A stretch of 64,000 nucleotides of DNA from contig NZ_AUID01000012.1 in the NCBI RefSeq assembly GCF_000423525.1, forward strand, positions 19,651 through 83,650. Reading direction: 5' to 3'. Under the pieces are notes generated by a model. It was given only the letters and a program-made list of their open reading frames with translations. It searched no databases and had not been told where the DNA came from. The position numbers were made by a program, and so were the translations under genes. This DNA comes from Proteocatella sphenisci DSM 23131 (GTDB lineage: Bacteria > Bacillota > Clostridia > Peptostreptococcales > Filifactoraceae). This document shows, in pieces, positions 35,734-45,388 of the stretch (positions are counted from its first letter, which is position 1; each line of letters opens with the position of its first letter).

Positions 35734-36654
35734 GTGAGAGAATTATTAGAAAAAATGGTAGAAGAAAGCAGGGAATTTACGCAAGGTGGCCAACTTGCCA
35801 GCTACATACCTGAGCTTCTTAAGTATAACAAGGACGATTTGGGAATATACCTTATAAGAAATGACGGAAAAGAATTCTACGCTGGTAATTTTGATAAGAG
35901 ATTTACAATACAAAGTGTATGCAAGCCCCTTATTCTCCTTCTTGCCCTTATTGATAATGGCGAAGATTACGTAACCCAGCGAGTAGGTGTTGAATCCACA
36001 GGAAAAGCCTTTAATGCAATCATGGATTTCTCGCAGGTTGAAGATCTAAAGGATCACATAAATCCCATGGTAAATATCGGTGCTATTGCAATGTGTTCTA
36101 TGATAGAGGGTAAAGATAAGGATGAAAAGTTTCAAAGGCTCCTCGATCTCACAAAAAAACTCTCTGGAAATGAAAACATAGGGGTAAACATGCAAGTGTT
36201 TGAGTCCGAAAGAAAGACCGGAGACAGAAACAGGGCCCTTGCCTATCTTCTTAAAAGTTACGGAACCATAACAGATGATGTAGATGACGTACTCGATGTT
36301 TACTTTAAAGCATGTTCTATAGAAATAACTTGCAAAGACCTTGCAAATATAGGATTTGTACTTTCAAACAACGGAAGATCCAAATCCTCTGATGAAGAAA
36401 TAGTATCAAAAAAATACACACGCTTTGTAAATGCCATACTTATGACATGCGGGATGTATGATGGCGCAGGAGATTTTGCCATAAGAGTTGGTATCCCTGC
36501 CAAAAGTGGGGTTGGTGGTGGAATCCTCTCTGTCGCTCCAAGCATTATGGGCATAGGCATATATGGTCCAGCTCTTGATTCAAAAGGAAACAGCATAGCC
36601 GGAATAAAACTTCTTGAAAAGCTTAGCAACTCCTTATATCTAAGCGTATTTTAA
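35734..36654 (+). CDS. glsA: Glutaminase
   Basis: A 306-residue glutaminase of the serine-dependent beta-lactamase-like family, hydrolysing glutamine to glutamate and ammonia in the cytosol. The Ser-x-x-Lys site is Ser61-Lys64 in FTIQSVCKPL, followed by NPMVNIGAIA and SESERKTGDRN-type motifs (here VFESERKTGDRNRALA), and a C-terminal KSGVGGGI. Start is GTG with AGAGG ahead. A terminator follows at 36661. Fits an amino-acid fermenter. Confidence 0.95.
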   Translation: MRELLEKMVEESREFTQGGQLASYIPELLKYNKDDLGIYLIRNDGKEFYAGNFDKRFTIQSVCKPLILLLALIDNGEDYVTQRVGVESTGKAFNAIMDFSQVEDLKDHINPMVNIGAIAMCSMIEGKDKDEKFQRLLDLTKKLSGNENIGVNMQVFESERKTGDRNRALAYLLKSYGTITDDVDDVLDVYFKACSIEITCKDLANIGFVLSNNGRSKSSDEEIVSKKYTRFVNAILMTCGMYDGAGDFAIRVGIPAKSGVGGGILSVAPSIMGIGIYGPALDSKGNSIAGIKLLEKLSNSLYLSVF

Positions 36655-36660
36655 ACAAGA

Positions 36661-36692
36661 AAAGAGGTGCAAACAATACTGCAACCTCTTTT
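36661..36692 (+). terminator. Terminator after glsA
   Basis: AAAGAGGTGCA pairs with TGCAACCTCTTT (one bulged base), followed by a run of T. Also in a position to end the convergent DUF2207 gene. Confidence 0.8.
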
Positions 36693-36701
36693 TTTATCCA
36701 T

Positions 36702-38594
36702 TTACCAGCTGGAACCTCCTCCTCCTCCAGAACCTCCACCAGAAAAACCTCCTCCCATGCTTCCACCAGAACTCGTTGTACTCTGAGGCTGAGGGGTGGT
36801 CATTGCAGAGTTGAAACTGCTCATACTGTTATTAAGCGCATTCGCAAATATTATCGTATTGAAATTTCTTCCGTAGCTGTCAGTCCTGTACCAGTCAGGC
36901 GGCTGGGTCACTATTGATTCGAAATTTTTTGCCCACTTGTCTGTTACTCCAAGTACCATTGCATATGCCAAAGTGCTGTAAAAATAATGTGGATTTTCTT
37001 CAACAAGCATGTTTATCCTGTCTTTTTCTGCAGTCTGCAAAAATTCCCTAAAGCCGAGCATTCTTCCATAATACTGATTACCGCTTTCAGTCCTTTTATC
37101 ACACATGAATGACATTGCGCTAAGAACTGCTGCGCCTGCAAGTGATATTGCAAGAGGCATGAGACTGTTTTGAGTAATGCTCAGATAAAGTGCAATGCTC
37201 CACGCGATCGCACTCAATATCGCAGACAGTATAAGCGCTGCATAATATCCAAATTTCTTTTCTTTATATCTGTTCCAGCTTACTACATACATAAATCCCC
37301 ACACCGGTATCATTACTACAATAGCGCCAACAAGGGAAAGTATGACTGTCACAGCAAACGTGTCGCCAAATCCTGTATTTATAGCCGGCATAAAACCGAT
37401 AAATGCAATCAGAAGCGATGCAAGCGAAAGTATAGCTGAAATGAAAATGTTCATTTTTTTATATATCCTATTATCTGAATCATCCTGCCATGAAGATTTT
37501 ACCATCTCTTTTACGGCGCTCATGACTTTATAAAATTTATGTTCCAGTTCACTTGTGCTAACACTCGAACCATCTCCAAATTCATTAAAAAGTGATTCAA
37601 ACATAGTTATTTCATAGGCTTTGGCATTGGTGTCCAAATCTTTGAGTTTATGAAGCGTAAATGTTTTTTTAACAGAGAGAATTTTTTTCTCTGTTATTTC
37701 CTCTATTTCAAGGTATCCTTTATCCGCCCAGTAAATTATGAGTGAAGTTACATCCATAGGATCTACCGAATTATCTATTATAAATCCTGCATCAGCTGGA
37801 GTGACTCCTTGTGGAGCATAAAATTCTACAGTCTGCACAAAGGGCTTACTTTTCCCCTTTTTAAACCAGAAAAAAGCTCCCAGACCAGTAATTAAAGGCA
37901 TTATGAGTAAATAATATTTTTGCACCATGTCAGCCGGATTGGTTTTTTTATGTGCTTGACTGAAATACCCTTCTTGAAGCGGAAGTGCAACAGTAAGCGC
38001 CTCATAGGGCTCCAGCTTGCTGTTTAACTTTCCAGATATAACATTGCCATCCACGCTGTACTTGACGCCCTCGCTCGCCTTACTCCCCTGGGTTCCATAG
38101 GTAAAATTAAGTTTTTCACTGTCAAACGGCTCTGGCATCTCTATCTTAAATTTTACATTATCTATAAAACAGTCCCACTGAGTACCAATAAGGTTAAAAT
38201 AAAGTTCATCCATATCATCCAGATAATCATAGCCAATTTCATATACATAAAGTATGGTGTATTTTTGCTTCTGAGCTGCAAAGGCATCAGCATTACCTAT
38301 CTTTATCTTAAAGTATCCACCTTCTTTGTAGGTTTCAAAATCTTGACCAGGAACACTCACAGATTTTACTTTTGCAGGTTTTCCTCCGTTGGTTTTAAGA
38401 GGAATACTCCTTATTATCCCATGTCTTTGCTCGCTAAAATTAACTTCTAACACTTCGGTTATAGTGTAGTTGTTATCCAGATCCACTTTCATATCTATAT
38501 CATAAGAAGAAATGTTGAAGGCCTCGAGCGCAAGTGCGCTTTGAGGAAGCAAGGTCAATAAAAGGGCTATGATTATTAAAGAAAGTTTTTTCAA
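36702..38594 (-). CDS. DUF2207 membrane protein
   Basis: A 630-residue predicted membrane protein. Signal peptide at residues 1-22 (ending ALA), an extracellular DUF2207 domain (about 25-215), one membrane segment, a cytosolic part with winged-helix character (SLIIYWADKGYLEIEEITEKK), then about four membrane helices, and a glycine/serine tail ending GGGGSSW. These proteins are usually next to lemA, as here: LemA is directly upstream, 23 bp away. Function of the pair is unknown. Confidence 0.9.
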   Translation of the reverse strand: MKKLSLIIIALLLTLLPQSALALEAFNISSYDIDMKVDLDNNYTITEVLEVNFSEQRHGIIRSIPLKTNGGKPAKVKSVSVPGQDFETYKEGGYFKIKIGNADAFAAQKQKYTILYVYEIGYDYLDDMDELYFNLIGTQWDCFIDNVKFKIEMPEPFDSEKLNFTYGTQGSKASEGVKYSVDGNVISGKLNSKLEPYEALTVALPLQEGYFSQAHKKTNPADMVQKYYLLIMPLITGLGAFFWFKKGKSKPFVQTVEFYAPQGVTPADAGFIIDNSVDPMDVTSLIIYWADKGYLEIEEITEKKILSVKKTFTLHKLKDLDTNAKAYEITMFESLFNEFGDGSSVSTSELEHKFYKVMSAVKEMVKSSWQDDSDNRIYKKMNIFISAILSLASLLIAFIGFMPAINTGFGDTFAVTVILSLVGAIVVMIPVWGFMYVVSWNRYKEKKFGYYAALILSAILSAIAWSIALYLSITQNSLMPLAISLAGAAVLSAMSFMCDKRTESGNQYYGRMLGFREFLQTAEKDRINMLVEENPHYFYSTLAYAMVLGVTDKWAKNFESIVTQPPDWYRTDSYGRNFNTIIFANALNNSMSSFNSAMTTPQPQSTTSSGGSMGGGFSGGGSGGGGGSSW

Positions 38595-38617
38595 AACATG
38601 GCCTCCTATCTTAGTAT

Positions 38618-39172
38618 TTAAAATTGAACCTTCACATTTTCTCTTTCAGCCTCAACAGCTTCAAAGAAAGGATATTTCTTAAATCCTGCCATGTTTGCAA
38701 CAATATTTGAAGGAAACATCTCGATTTTTGTATTGAGTGCTCTTACTGCCCCATTGTAGTATTTTCTCGCCTGAGATATCTCGTTTTCAAGAGAGGATAG
38801 CTGACTTTGAAGATTTAAAAAACTTGTATCTGCCTTGAGATTTGGATAGTTTTCAGAAACCGCAAAAAGAGACTTTAGCGTTCCAGAAAGCATATTTTCA
38901 TTTTGAATTCTATCATCCATACTCTGAGAACCCATTGCCATATTCCTTGCACCTATTACTTTTTCCAAAGTTTCTTTTTCATGAATAGCATATTGCTTTA
39001 CTACTTCTACAAGATTAGGAATCAGGTCATAACGCTTTTTCAGATACACGTCCATAGTAGAAAATGCTTCATCAGATTGATTTCTCAGTTTCACAAAAGT
39101 ATTGTAATAAGATATAGATATTATTCCTAAAATTACAACCAAACCCAAAACTACCATAAGTGCTCCACCCAT
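38618..39172 (-). CDS. lemA: LemA family protein
   Basis: A 184-residue protein with one N-terminal membrane segment (about 5-24) and a long helical cytosolic or external bundle: VYLKKRYDLIPNLVEVVKQYA, then ARKYYNGAVRALNTKIEMFPSNIVA, the family hallmark. Full length for LemA. Forms a two-gene unit with the DUF2207 gene. Role unclear in the family. Confidence 0.94.
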   Translation of the reverse strand: MGGALMVVLGLVVILGIISISYYNTFVKLRNQSDEAFSTMDVYLKKRYDLIPNLVEVVKQYAIHEKETLEKVIGARNMAMGSQSMDDRIQNENMLSGTLKSLFAVSENYPNLKADTSFLNLQSQLSSLENEISQARKYYNGAVRALNTKIEMFPSNIVANMAGFKKYPFFEAVEAERENVKVQF

Positions 39173-39210
39173 AAGATTACCTCCTCAGTAATATTAAATC
39201 ATGTTAAATT

Positions 39211-40359
39211 CTACCATCTGGAATTTAAAAATTCATAAGTTTGCTCTTCTACATGCAAAATCTGATCTATATCTGGATTTTCAATCACTTTGTGTGCCTT
39301 CATAGCCTGTTCAATCATTGTTACTATATCAAGAAAATTTATTTCTTTTTTTAGAAACTTGGCCACAGCCAGCTCATTGGCCGCATTGTAAACGGTCGTC
39401 ATAGAGCCGCCTGATTTTAATGCTTCAAATGCCAGCGCCAGTCCCCTGAAATTTTCCAGATCAGGTTCTTCAAAAGTTATCTGCTTCAGGGTTTTAAAAT
39501 CGAGCCTTTGTCCCCCAAGAGGTCTTCTGTGAGGATAATATAGAGCATACTGTATAGGAAGCCTCATATCGGGAGTTCCCAGCTGAGCCATTATGCCTCC
39601 GTCCACAAATTCGACCATAGAATGGATTACACTCTGTGGCTGGACCACTACCTCTATATCCTCAGCTGCCAGTCCAAATAGCCACTTTGCCTCAATGACT
39701 TCAAGTCCCTTGTTTACCATGGTAGCCGAATCTATAGTTATCTTTTTTCCCATAGACCAGTTTGGATGTTTAAGCGCGTCTTCTAGTTTTACATCTTTCA
39801 TCTGCTCTATGGTTTTCCCTCTGAAGGGCCCCCCAGATGCAGTAATTATTATCTTGCTTATCTCCCTTTGGTCTTCACCTGTAAGGCACTGGAGTATGGC
39901 GCTGTGCTCACTGTCAACAGGAAGAATCCTGACATTTTTTTCCTTTGCAAGAGGCATTATAATATGCCCTGCAGTCACAAGTGTTTCCTTGTTTGCAAGG
40001 GCTATATCCTTACCCGCATTTATTGCAGCCACCGTGGGCCTCAGACCCATCATTCCCACAACCGCCGTAACCACCATGTCTGAATCAGGATGCTGGGCTA
40101 CCTCAATTAGACCCTCCATACCAAAAACCACTCTAACCCCAGTACCCTCAAGGTTTTTTCTAAGAAGCTGTGCATTTTTTTCATCTGCAACGCTCACAAG
40201 TTTTGGAGAAAACTCCCTTATCTGGTCCTCCAGCAGTTTAATATTAGAACCCGCAGAGAGCGCAACCACCCTTATGTCCTCATTGTTTCTTGCTACATCC
40301 AGTGTCTGAGTCCCTATCGATCCTGTAGAGCCCAGTATAGCTATATTTTTCATTTTCAT
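39211..40359 (-). CDS. dxr: 1-deoxy-D-xylulose 5-phosphate reductoisomerase
   Basis: A 382-residue enzyme of the MEP isoprenoid pathway, converting DXP to MEP with NADPH. The N-terminal GSTGSIGTQTLDV binds NADPH; ALANKETLVTAG, PVDSEHSAI (metal ligands Asp, Glu) and the flexible ASGGPFRG region, then HPNWSMGKKITIDSATMVNKGLEVIEA, are present. Full length. The rest of the pathway is not nearby; it stands alone on the minus strand, divergent from a chemoreceptor gene at 40550. Confidence 0.97.
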   Translation of the reverse strand: MKMKNIAILGSTGSIGTQTLDVARNNEDIRVVALSAGSNIKLLEDQIREFSPKLVSVADEKNAQLLRKNLEGTGVRVVFGMEGLIEVAQHPDSDMVVTAVVGMMGLRPTVAAINAGKDIALANKETLVTAGHIIMPLAKEKNVRILPVDSEHSAILQCLTGEDQREISKIIITASGGPFRGKTIEQMKDVKLEDALKHPNWSMGKKITIDSATMVNKGLEVIEAKWLFGLAAEDIEVVVQPQSVIHSMVEFVDGGIMAQLGTPDMRLPIQYALYYPHRRPLGGQRLDFKTLKQITFEEPDLENFRGLALAFEALKSGGSMTTVYNAANELAVAKFLKKEINFLDIVTMIEQAMKAHKVIENPDIDQILHVEEQTYEFLNSRW

Positions 40360-40549
40360 CTAAATTTCCTTTTCATTTTTAATTATTTAAATATACTTTG
40401 CTTATATTATAGCATAAATATATAATACCCAAACTCGCTATAATATAATTTTTTTTGAATAATATATTAACTATTGCCCTCTCTTTGTCGATTAATAATA
40501 TTGTAAGGCAAAATTTTATTTAATACATTAGACTGCGAAAGAGGTTTTT

Positions 40550-42562
40550 ATGAAACGTATTGGAATTTTTAAAAAAACAGACTTTAATAATGGCAAATCG
40601 ACAAGTATCAAAAAGCGGATTACAAATGCGATTACAGCTATAATTATAGTTCTTAGTATAGTCCTTGGAGGTCTTGCCGGATATCTTTCATATTCCTCTT
40701 CCATGGAAGCACTTGAGATTTCCATGAAGGAAACTGCTGAAATTGCGTCCACTCAGATTTCTACCCAGCTTAAATCTTACAAGGATATAGCTTACGAAAT
40801 AGGATCCATCGCAAAACTCTCAAATCCTGATATATCCTTGTCTGAGAAACAATCAATAATAGACAGCAGATTGTCTTCGTATGGATTTATCCGCGGGAAC
40901 ATAATGCTTACAAATGGAACAAGTATATTTGACGGCAACGACTACTCAGACAGAGAGTATTTTCAGGCTTCCATAAAAGGTGACTCCTTTGTATCCGAAC
41001 CTCTGATAAGCAAGGTTACAGGAAAGCTCACAACTATAATTTCATCCCCACTTTGGAAGAATGGGATTTCTGGAAGCGAAATCGTGGGAGTCATATACCT
41101 GGTACCTGATGAAAATTTCCTCAATGATACAGTAAGAGAAATTAAAATAGGAGATTCTGGATCGGCATATATGCTTAATAATAGTGGTACCACTATAGCC
41201 AGCGCCTATCCTGAAAATGTAGGTATAGAAAATACAATTGAGGCTTCTAAGTCAGATTCTTCACTTAATAAACTGGCAGAGATACAAAAGAAAATGATAC
41301 AAGGATTAAGCGGATTTGGAAAATCTACCTACGCGGGAGAGATTGAGCTCAGCGGCTATGCCCCTGTTCCAAATACCGATGGATGGAGCATAGCCGTGAC
41401 CGCTAAACAAAGTGAATTCATGGGCGGAGTATCTAAGGCTATCTTATATGTAATAGCAAGCATAATTGTTTTTGTGGCCTTAGGAATTATTATAGCAAGA
41501 AAGTTCGCCAACTCTATTTCATTACCAGTAATCGAATGTGCAAAAAGATTAAAAATGCTCTCAGAGGGTGATCTCAATTCTCCAGTTCCAGTAACAGATG
41601 CAAAAGATGAAACCGGAGACCTACTCAGGGACTTGAAAACTACAGTTGAGACTCTAAGTGCTTCTATTTCTGAAGTATCATTCAACCTTATAGAGATGGC
41701 AGACGGCAATCTTAATGTCCATATGTCAGGCCAGTATATGGGTGATCTGGAGCCTCTTTCAAGATCTGTAAGTACTATCAATACAAACCTGAATGAAATA
41801 ATGGGAGAAATAACCATGAGCGCAGACCAGGTATCAAACGGTTCAGATCAAGTTTCTGCAGGAGCTCAGGTCCTTGCTCAGGGTTCAACAGAGCAGTCCA
41901 GCTCAGTGGAACAAATAGTAGCTACGGTAGAAGAAGTGTCTTCACTTATACAAAAGAGTTCTGTAAACGCTTCAGATGCCAGCAACAAGGCAGAAGAAGT
42001 GGGAAAAGATGTCGACATCTGCAACCAAGAAATGCAGCGCATGATGCAGGCCATGACAGAAATAAACGCCAGCTCCAGCGAAATAGGAAAAATAATTAAA
42101 ACCATAGAAGACATAGCATTCCAGACTAATATTCTTGCCCTGAACGCAGCAGTAGAAGCAGCAAGAGCCGGAAGTGCCGGAAAAGGATTTGCCGTTGTTG
42201 CAGACGAAGTAAGAAATCTGGCTACAAAAAGTGCCGAAGCTGCCAGAAATACTACTGTCCTTATTGAAAACTCTATTACTGCAGTTGAAAATGGAAGCAG
42301 CATAGCAAACAGAACTGCAAAAATAATGCAAGACGTTACAGAACATACAAAAATGATAGTTGAGGCCATACATGAGATATCCTCAGATTCTGCAGAACAA
42401 TCCAGTGCGATAGTAGAGCTTGAGCAAGGTATCGACCAGATATCATCTGTTGTCCACAGCAACTCTGCAACAGCCGAGCAAAGCGCTGCCTCAAGTGAAG
42501 AGCTTTCTGCTCAGGCAGATTCTCTTAAATCTCTGGTATCCAAATTTCAGCTTGCAGATTGA
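40550..42562 (+). CDS. Methyl-accepting chemotaxis protein (Cache type)
   Basis: A 670-residue transmembrane chemoreceptor. Membrane segments at about 27-50 and 303-324 flank a single extracellular Cache-type sensor ([32 protein letters not shown]). HAMP follows, then a signalling domain with tip [18 protein letters not shown] around residue 525. AGAGG site before the ATG. Followed by a terminator at 42595. Its sensor differs from the other receptors in the window, so probably a different ligand. Confidence 0.93.
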   Translation: MKRIGIFKKTDFNNGKSTSIKKRITNAITAIIIVLSIVLGGLAGYLSYSSSMEALEISMKETAEIASTQISTQLKSYKDIAYEIGSIAKLSNPDISLSEKQSIIDSRLSSYGFIRGNIMLTNGTSIFDGNDYSDREYFQASIKGDSFVSEPLISKVTGKLTTIISSPLWKNGISGSEIVGVIYLVPDENFLNDTVREIKIGDSGSAYMLNNSGTTIASAYPENVGIENTIEASKSDSSLNKLAEIQKKMIQGLSGFGKSTYAGEIELSGYAPVPNTDGWSIAVTAKQSEFMGGVSKAILYVIASIIVFVALGIIIARKFANSISLPVIECAKRLKMLSEGDLNSPVPVTDAKDETGDLLRDLKTTVETLSASISEVSFNLIEMADGNLNVHMSGQYMGDLEPLSRSVSTINTNLNEIMGEITMSADQVSNGSDQVSAGAQVLAQGSTEQSSSVEQIVATVEEVSSLIQKSSVNASDASNKAEEVGKDVDICNQEMQRMMQAMTEINASSSEIGKIIKTIEDIAFQTNILALNAAVEAARAGSAGKGFAVVADEVRNLATKSAEAARNTTVLIENSITAVENGSSIANRTAKIMQDVTEHTKMIVEAIHEISSDSAEQSSAIVELEQGIDQISSVVHSNSATAEQSAASSEELSAQADSLKSLVSKFQLAD

Positions 42563-42594
42563 ATAAGTACAGATCGTATATACATGTATTAAAT

Positions 42595-42639
42595 AATCCC
42601 CGCGAAAGAGACTTGTACAAGGTCTTTTTCACGGGGATT
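42595..42639. terminator. Terminator after the chemoreceptor gene
   Basis: AATCCCCGCGAAAGAGAC pairs with GGTCTTTTTCACGGGGATT (two mismatched or wobble positions) around a short loop; it also faces the convergent MBL gene. Confidence 0.75.
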
Positions 42640-42645
42640 TAGTAT

Positions 42646-43641
42646 TTAGGATAAAGAATATAAATATATACCTGAGTCCTTATCATATTTTTTTGAAATT
42701 ACATCTCTCTTTACCAGATAATCTATGTGAGACATGGTCTCACCCATTGCAAACCACTTCTGATTATCAGGAAACTCTTGCCATGAAATCCCCCTCAGAT
42801 TCCACTTCATCCTCTGAGTTATTTCATAAGCATTAAGGGGCCTGTCAAGGTCTTTTAGTATCTTGATTGTGTCCTCAAGCCTTATCCTGTGATGCTCAAG
42901 AATTTCATCGACCCTGTCAGAAAGTTTTCCTCTGCTCTCCCTGTGGCCAGCAAAAGTTATATTCACGTCCAGATTTTTTATCATCTCAAGGCTCTTCATG
43001 TAGTCTTCCAAAGAATCCTCCACGCCCTGCCATGAAGTTATGTTTGGGGTTATATCAAACAACACATGGTCCCCCGAAAATAGAAGCTTTTCATTTTCCA
43101 GGTAAAGACACATGTGACCTGGGGTATGTCCCGGGGTGAGTATACATCTGAACTCATAATTTCCAAGTTTTATTATATCCCCGTCAGACATTGTAAGAGC
43201 CTTAAAAATCCTGTCCGGCATATATTTTCTTGCCTGATTTGTACTGCTTAGCCGCTCTGATACATCAGATGGAAATCCCTCATGTTCATAGATAATTTCC
43301 ATATTATCCCAGCTTACCCCTTCAATATCTCCAATGAGATACTTATAGTCTGTCTCACCCATGAATATCTTGCTTTGGTCACCTGCAAGGCGCCCTACTA
43401 TGCCGCAATGATCCCCATGAAGATGTGTAATGAAAAAATCCGTTTCCGATATTTTTATCTCCAGTTCTTCAAAAGCCTCTATCATAGCACTATAGCACTC
43501 ATCTCTGTTGAATCCAGTATCTATCACCAGATTTCTTTTATCGCTCTTTATAAGATAGGAATTCAGATTCCTGAGAGGGTTTTCTGGAAGGGGTACAATT
43601 ACCCTGTATATTTCTGGCTTATCATAAATTTTTTCTACCAT
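42646..43641 (-). CDS. Metallo-beta-lactamase-fold hydrolase
   Basis: A 331-residue MBL-fold protein. Metal motif THLHGDHCG, downstream histidine in LTPGHTPGHMCLY and Asp in FSGDHVLFDITPN. C-terminal ~90 residues form a helical domain (RVDEILEHHRIRLEDTIKIL) that in related proteins resembles the LACTB2-type winged helix. Substrate unknown; probably a hydrolase for small thioesters or RNA ends. GGAGG-type ribosome site. Followed by the acetyltransferase gene upstream on the same strand, 16 bp from it. Confidence 0.85.
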   Translation of the reverse strand: MVEKIYDKPEIYRVIVPLPENPLRNLNSYLIKSDKRNLVIDTGFNRDECYSAMIEAFEELEIKISETDFFITHLHGDHCGIVGRLAGDQSKIFMGETDYKYLIGDIEGVSWDNMEIIYEHEGFPSDVSERLSSTNQARKYMPDRIFKALTMSDGDIIKLGNYEFRCILTPGHTPGHMCLYLENEKLLFSGDHVLFDITPNITSWQGVEDSLEDYMKSLEMIKNLDVNITFAGHRESRGKLSDRVDEILEHHRIRLEDTIKILKDLDRPLNAYEITQRMKWNLRGISWQEFPDNQKWFAMGETMSHIDYLVKRDVISKKYDKDSGIYLYSLS

Positions 43642-43657
43642 TTAATTCCTCCTGTCA

Positions 43658-44164
43658 TTACATCATTTGAGCAAGCTTTGGCAGATTTTCTCCATCTACT
43701 CTGTATACAGTCCACTCATCCATAGGTTTTGCACCCATCTGAAGATAAAAATCTATAGATGTCTTGTTCCAGTCCAGGCACCACCAGTCGAGTCTGCCAC
43801 AGCCTCTTTCAACTGCTATGGTACCAAGGCATGCAAGCATTGTCTTTCCAAGACCTTTACCCCTAAACGCTGGATCTACATAAAGATCCTCCAGATAAAG
43901 ATTTGCTCTTCCAAGGAACGTCGAGAAATTATGGAAAAATAACGCAAACCCGGCTGGTTGTCCATTATATTCTCCTATTATTACCTGCGCCTGTTTTTTT
44001 TCAAAAAGAGATTCCATAAGTATTTCCTCTGTTGCAACTACTTCATTTAAAAGCCCCTCATAGTCGGCCAGCTCTTTAATAAATTTAAGTATAAGCGAAA
44101 CGTCTGATTCATTGGCGTATCTTATCTTGAAACCTTCAATTTTAGTATCATAATATTTGGTCAT
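43658..44164 (-). CDS. GNAT N-acetyltransferase
   Basis: About 168 residues with the acetyl-CoA loop of the GNAT fold: YLEDLYVDPAFRGKGLGKTMLACL, followed by CGRLDWWCLDWNKTSIDFYLQMGA. Resembles diamine (spermidine/thialysine-type) acetyltransferases by the LYLEDLYV and DWNKxxIDFY patterns. I set the start at ATG 44164, which has AAGGAG upstream, rather than the first ATG at 44230. Substrate unproven. Confidence 0.85.
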   Translation of the reverse strand: MTKYYDTKIEGFKIRYANESDVSLILKFIKELADYEGLLNEVVATEEILMESLFEKKQAQVIIGEYNGQPAGFALFFHNFSTFLGRANLYLEDLYVDPAFRGKGLGKTMLACLGTIAVERGCGRLDWWCLDWNKTSIDFYLQMGAKPMDEWTVYRVDGENLPKLAQMM

Positions 44165-44248
44165 TATTTTCTCCTTATTTTGATTTTTATTATAAAGTTT
44201 ACTTATAATAATTATACTATACTTCTCCACAAAAAACCTCTCGAAGAT

Positions 44249-44297
44249 AAAAAAGAGGCAATTGTTTGAACACTATGCCCAAAAATCACCTCTTTTA
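44249..44297 (-). terminator. Terminator of the DapF-like gene
   Basis: AAAAGAGG and CCTCTTTT form an 8-bp stem with a long (30-base) loop, followed on the minus strand by TTTTT. Weak but in the right place. Confidence 0.55.
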
Positions 44298-44352
44298 TTT
44301 AAATTCATATTACTAAGCTACTTCTTCGCCTAAGCCAATCTTGTTCTTTTTT

Positions 44353-45249
44353 TTAGAGCAACATACCAACCTCTGCAACACTTACTACCTTTCCAACCAG
44401 TTTGATTTCACAGATTTGTTTTTGCCCATTAAAATTATAAACTACCTTATTTATGCCACCAGGATTTTGCACTAGAGTGGTTCCCTTCAATCCATTCAGT
44501 GCACTTCCTGAAAATGACCCATTGTGAAGCCTGATTCTAATTGCATTTATAATCGTACTGCTGCATGATCCCGTACCACAGGAATCTGTAAGATCGTCTA
44601 CCCCTCTTTCAAAAGTAGTGACCTTTATGTGGTCTTGATTAATAACTTCAATAAAGTTTACATTTGTTCCTTCCTTAAAAACATGCCTGCTTCTGTTCAG
44701 GGCATTTCCATACTTGATCATGTCTTCTCTGGTCCTTATATTGTTCATGTCGCAGTATACGCCAATATGAGGAACTCCAACTGGCATATAACTGTATATT
44801 ATTTTCTTTCCAAGACATTCTATAATATTGTACATCTCCAGGGATTTTAAATCTATTTCTCCCATATCTATACTCACATATCCTGTATCAATTTGCTTCC
44901 CTTCCTGGTCTTCTTCTTTTATAATTTCTGCCTTCATTTGTCCTGCAGCAGTTTCAAATGTCATTTTTTCATGAGCAATATCGTTGTCATAAGCAAATCT
45001 CGCTATACATCTTGCCCCATTTCCACACATTTTTGCCTCAGAGCCGTCAACATTGAAGATTCTCATCCTGAAATCCGCTGTTTTGGAATCTTCTACAAAT
45101 ATTATTCCATCTGCTCCTACAGAAGTCTTTACATTGCAGTCTCTTAGCGTTAAACTCGATTTTCTTTGGTCATCAAGCTTGAGTTCTCGGTTATCCATAA
45201 GAAGAAAATTATTTCCGTTTCCATTTATTTTGATGTATCTTATATTCAT
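44353..45249 (-). CDS. DapF-like amino-acid epimerase under sigma-54 control
   Basis: A 298-residue protein of the diaminopimelate epimerase family. Both active-site cysteines are present: MCGNGARC and DSCGTGSCSS, as well as the N-terminal INGNGNNFLLMD. It is about 20 residues longer than usual DapF. A sigma-54 promoter (45368-45383) precedes it and a sigma-54 activator gene lies directly upstream, which is unusual for a cell-wall gene. It may be a catabolic amino-acid epimerase or racemase used in fermentation; this is inference. If the cell has no other dapF it may still do the wall reaction. Confidence 0.85.
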   Translation of the reverse strand: MNIRYIKINGNGNNFLLMDNRELKLDDQRKSSLTLRDCNVKTSVGADGIIFVEDSKTADFRMRIFNVDGSEAKMCGNGARCIARFAYDNDIAHEKMTFETAAGQMKAEIIKEEDQEGKQIDTGYVSIDMGEIDLKSLEMYNIIECLGKKIIYSYMPVGVPHIGVYCDMNNIRTREDMIKYGNALNRSRHVFKEGTNVNFIEVINQDHIKVTTFERGVDDLTDSCGTGSCSSTIINAIRIRLHNGSFSGSALNGLKGTTLVQNPGGINKVVYNFNGQKQICEIKLVGKVVSVAEVGMLL

Positions 45250-45367
45250 ATCATCTCCTAATTTTAAATATCATTCCTGACAAGATCTTCAAAGTCTTTT
45301 GTAGTTGCTTCCCATCGAATAGTTATATGATTTTACGTCATTTTCAACTATAGTTATTATCTAGTGT

Positions 45368-45383
45368 TGCAATTTTCGTGCCA
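45368..45383 (-). promoter_or_regulatory. Sigma-54 promoter for the DapF-like gene
   Basis: On the minus strand TGGCACGAAAATTGCA matches the -24/-12 consensus (GG and GC 12 bases apart). It lies 118 bases before the start and just after the end of the activator gene. Confidence 0.85.
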
Positions 45384-45388
45384 TTAAT

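Noticed and set aside
39593..40309. 238-codon open frame opposite dxr
   Set aside because: Antisense of a clearly recognised gene, with serine/threonine-rich low-complexity translation.
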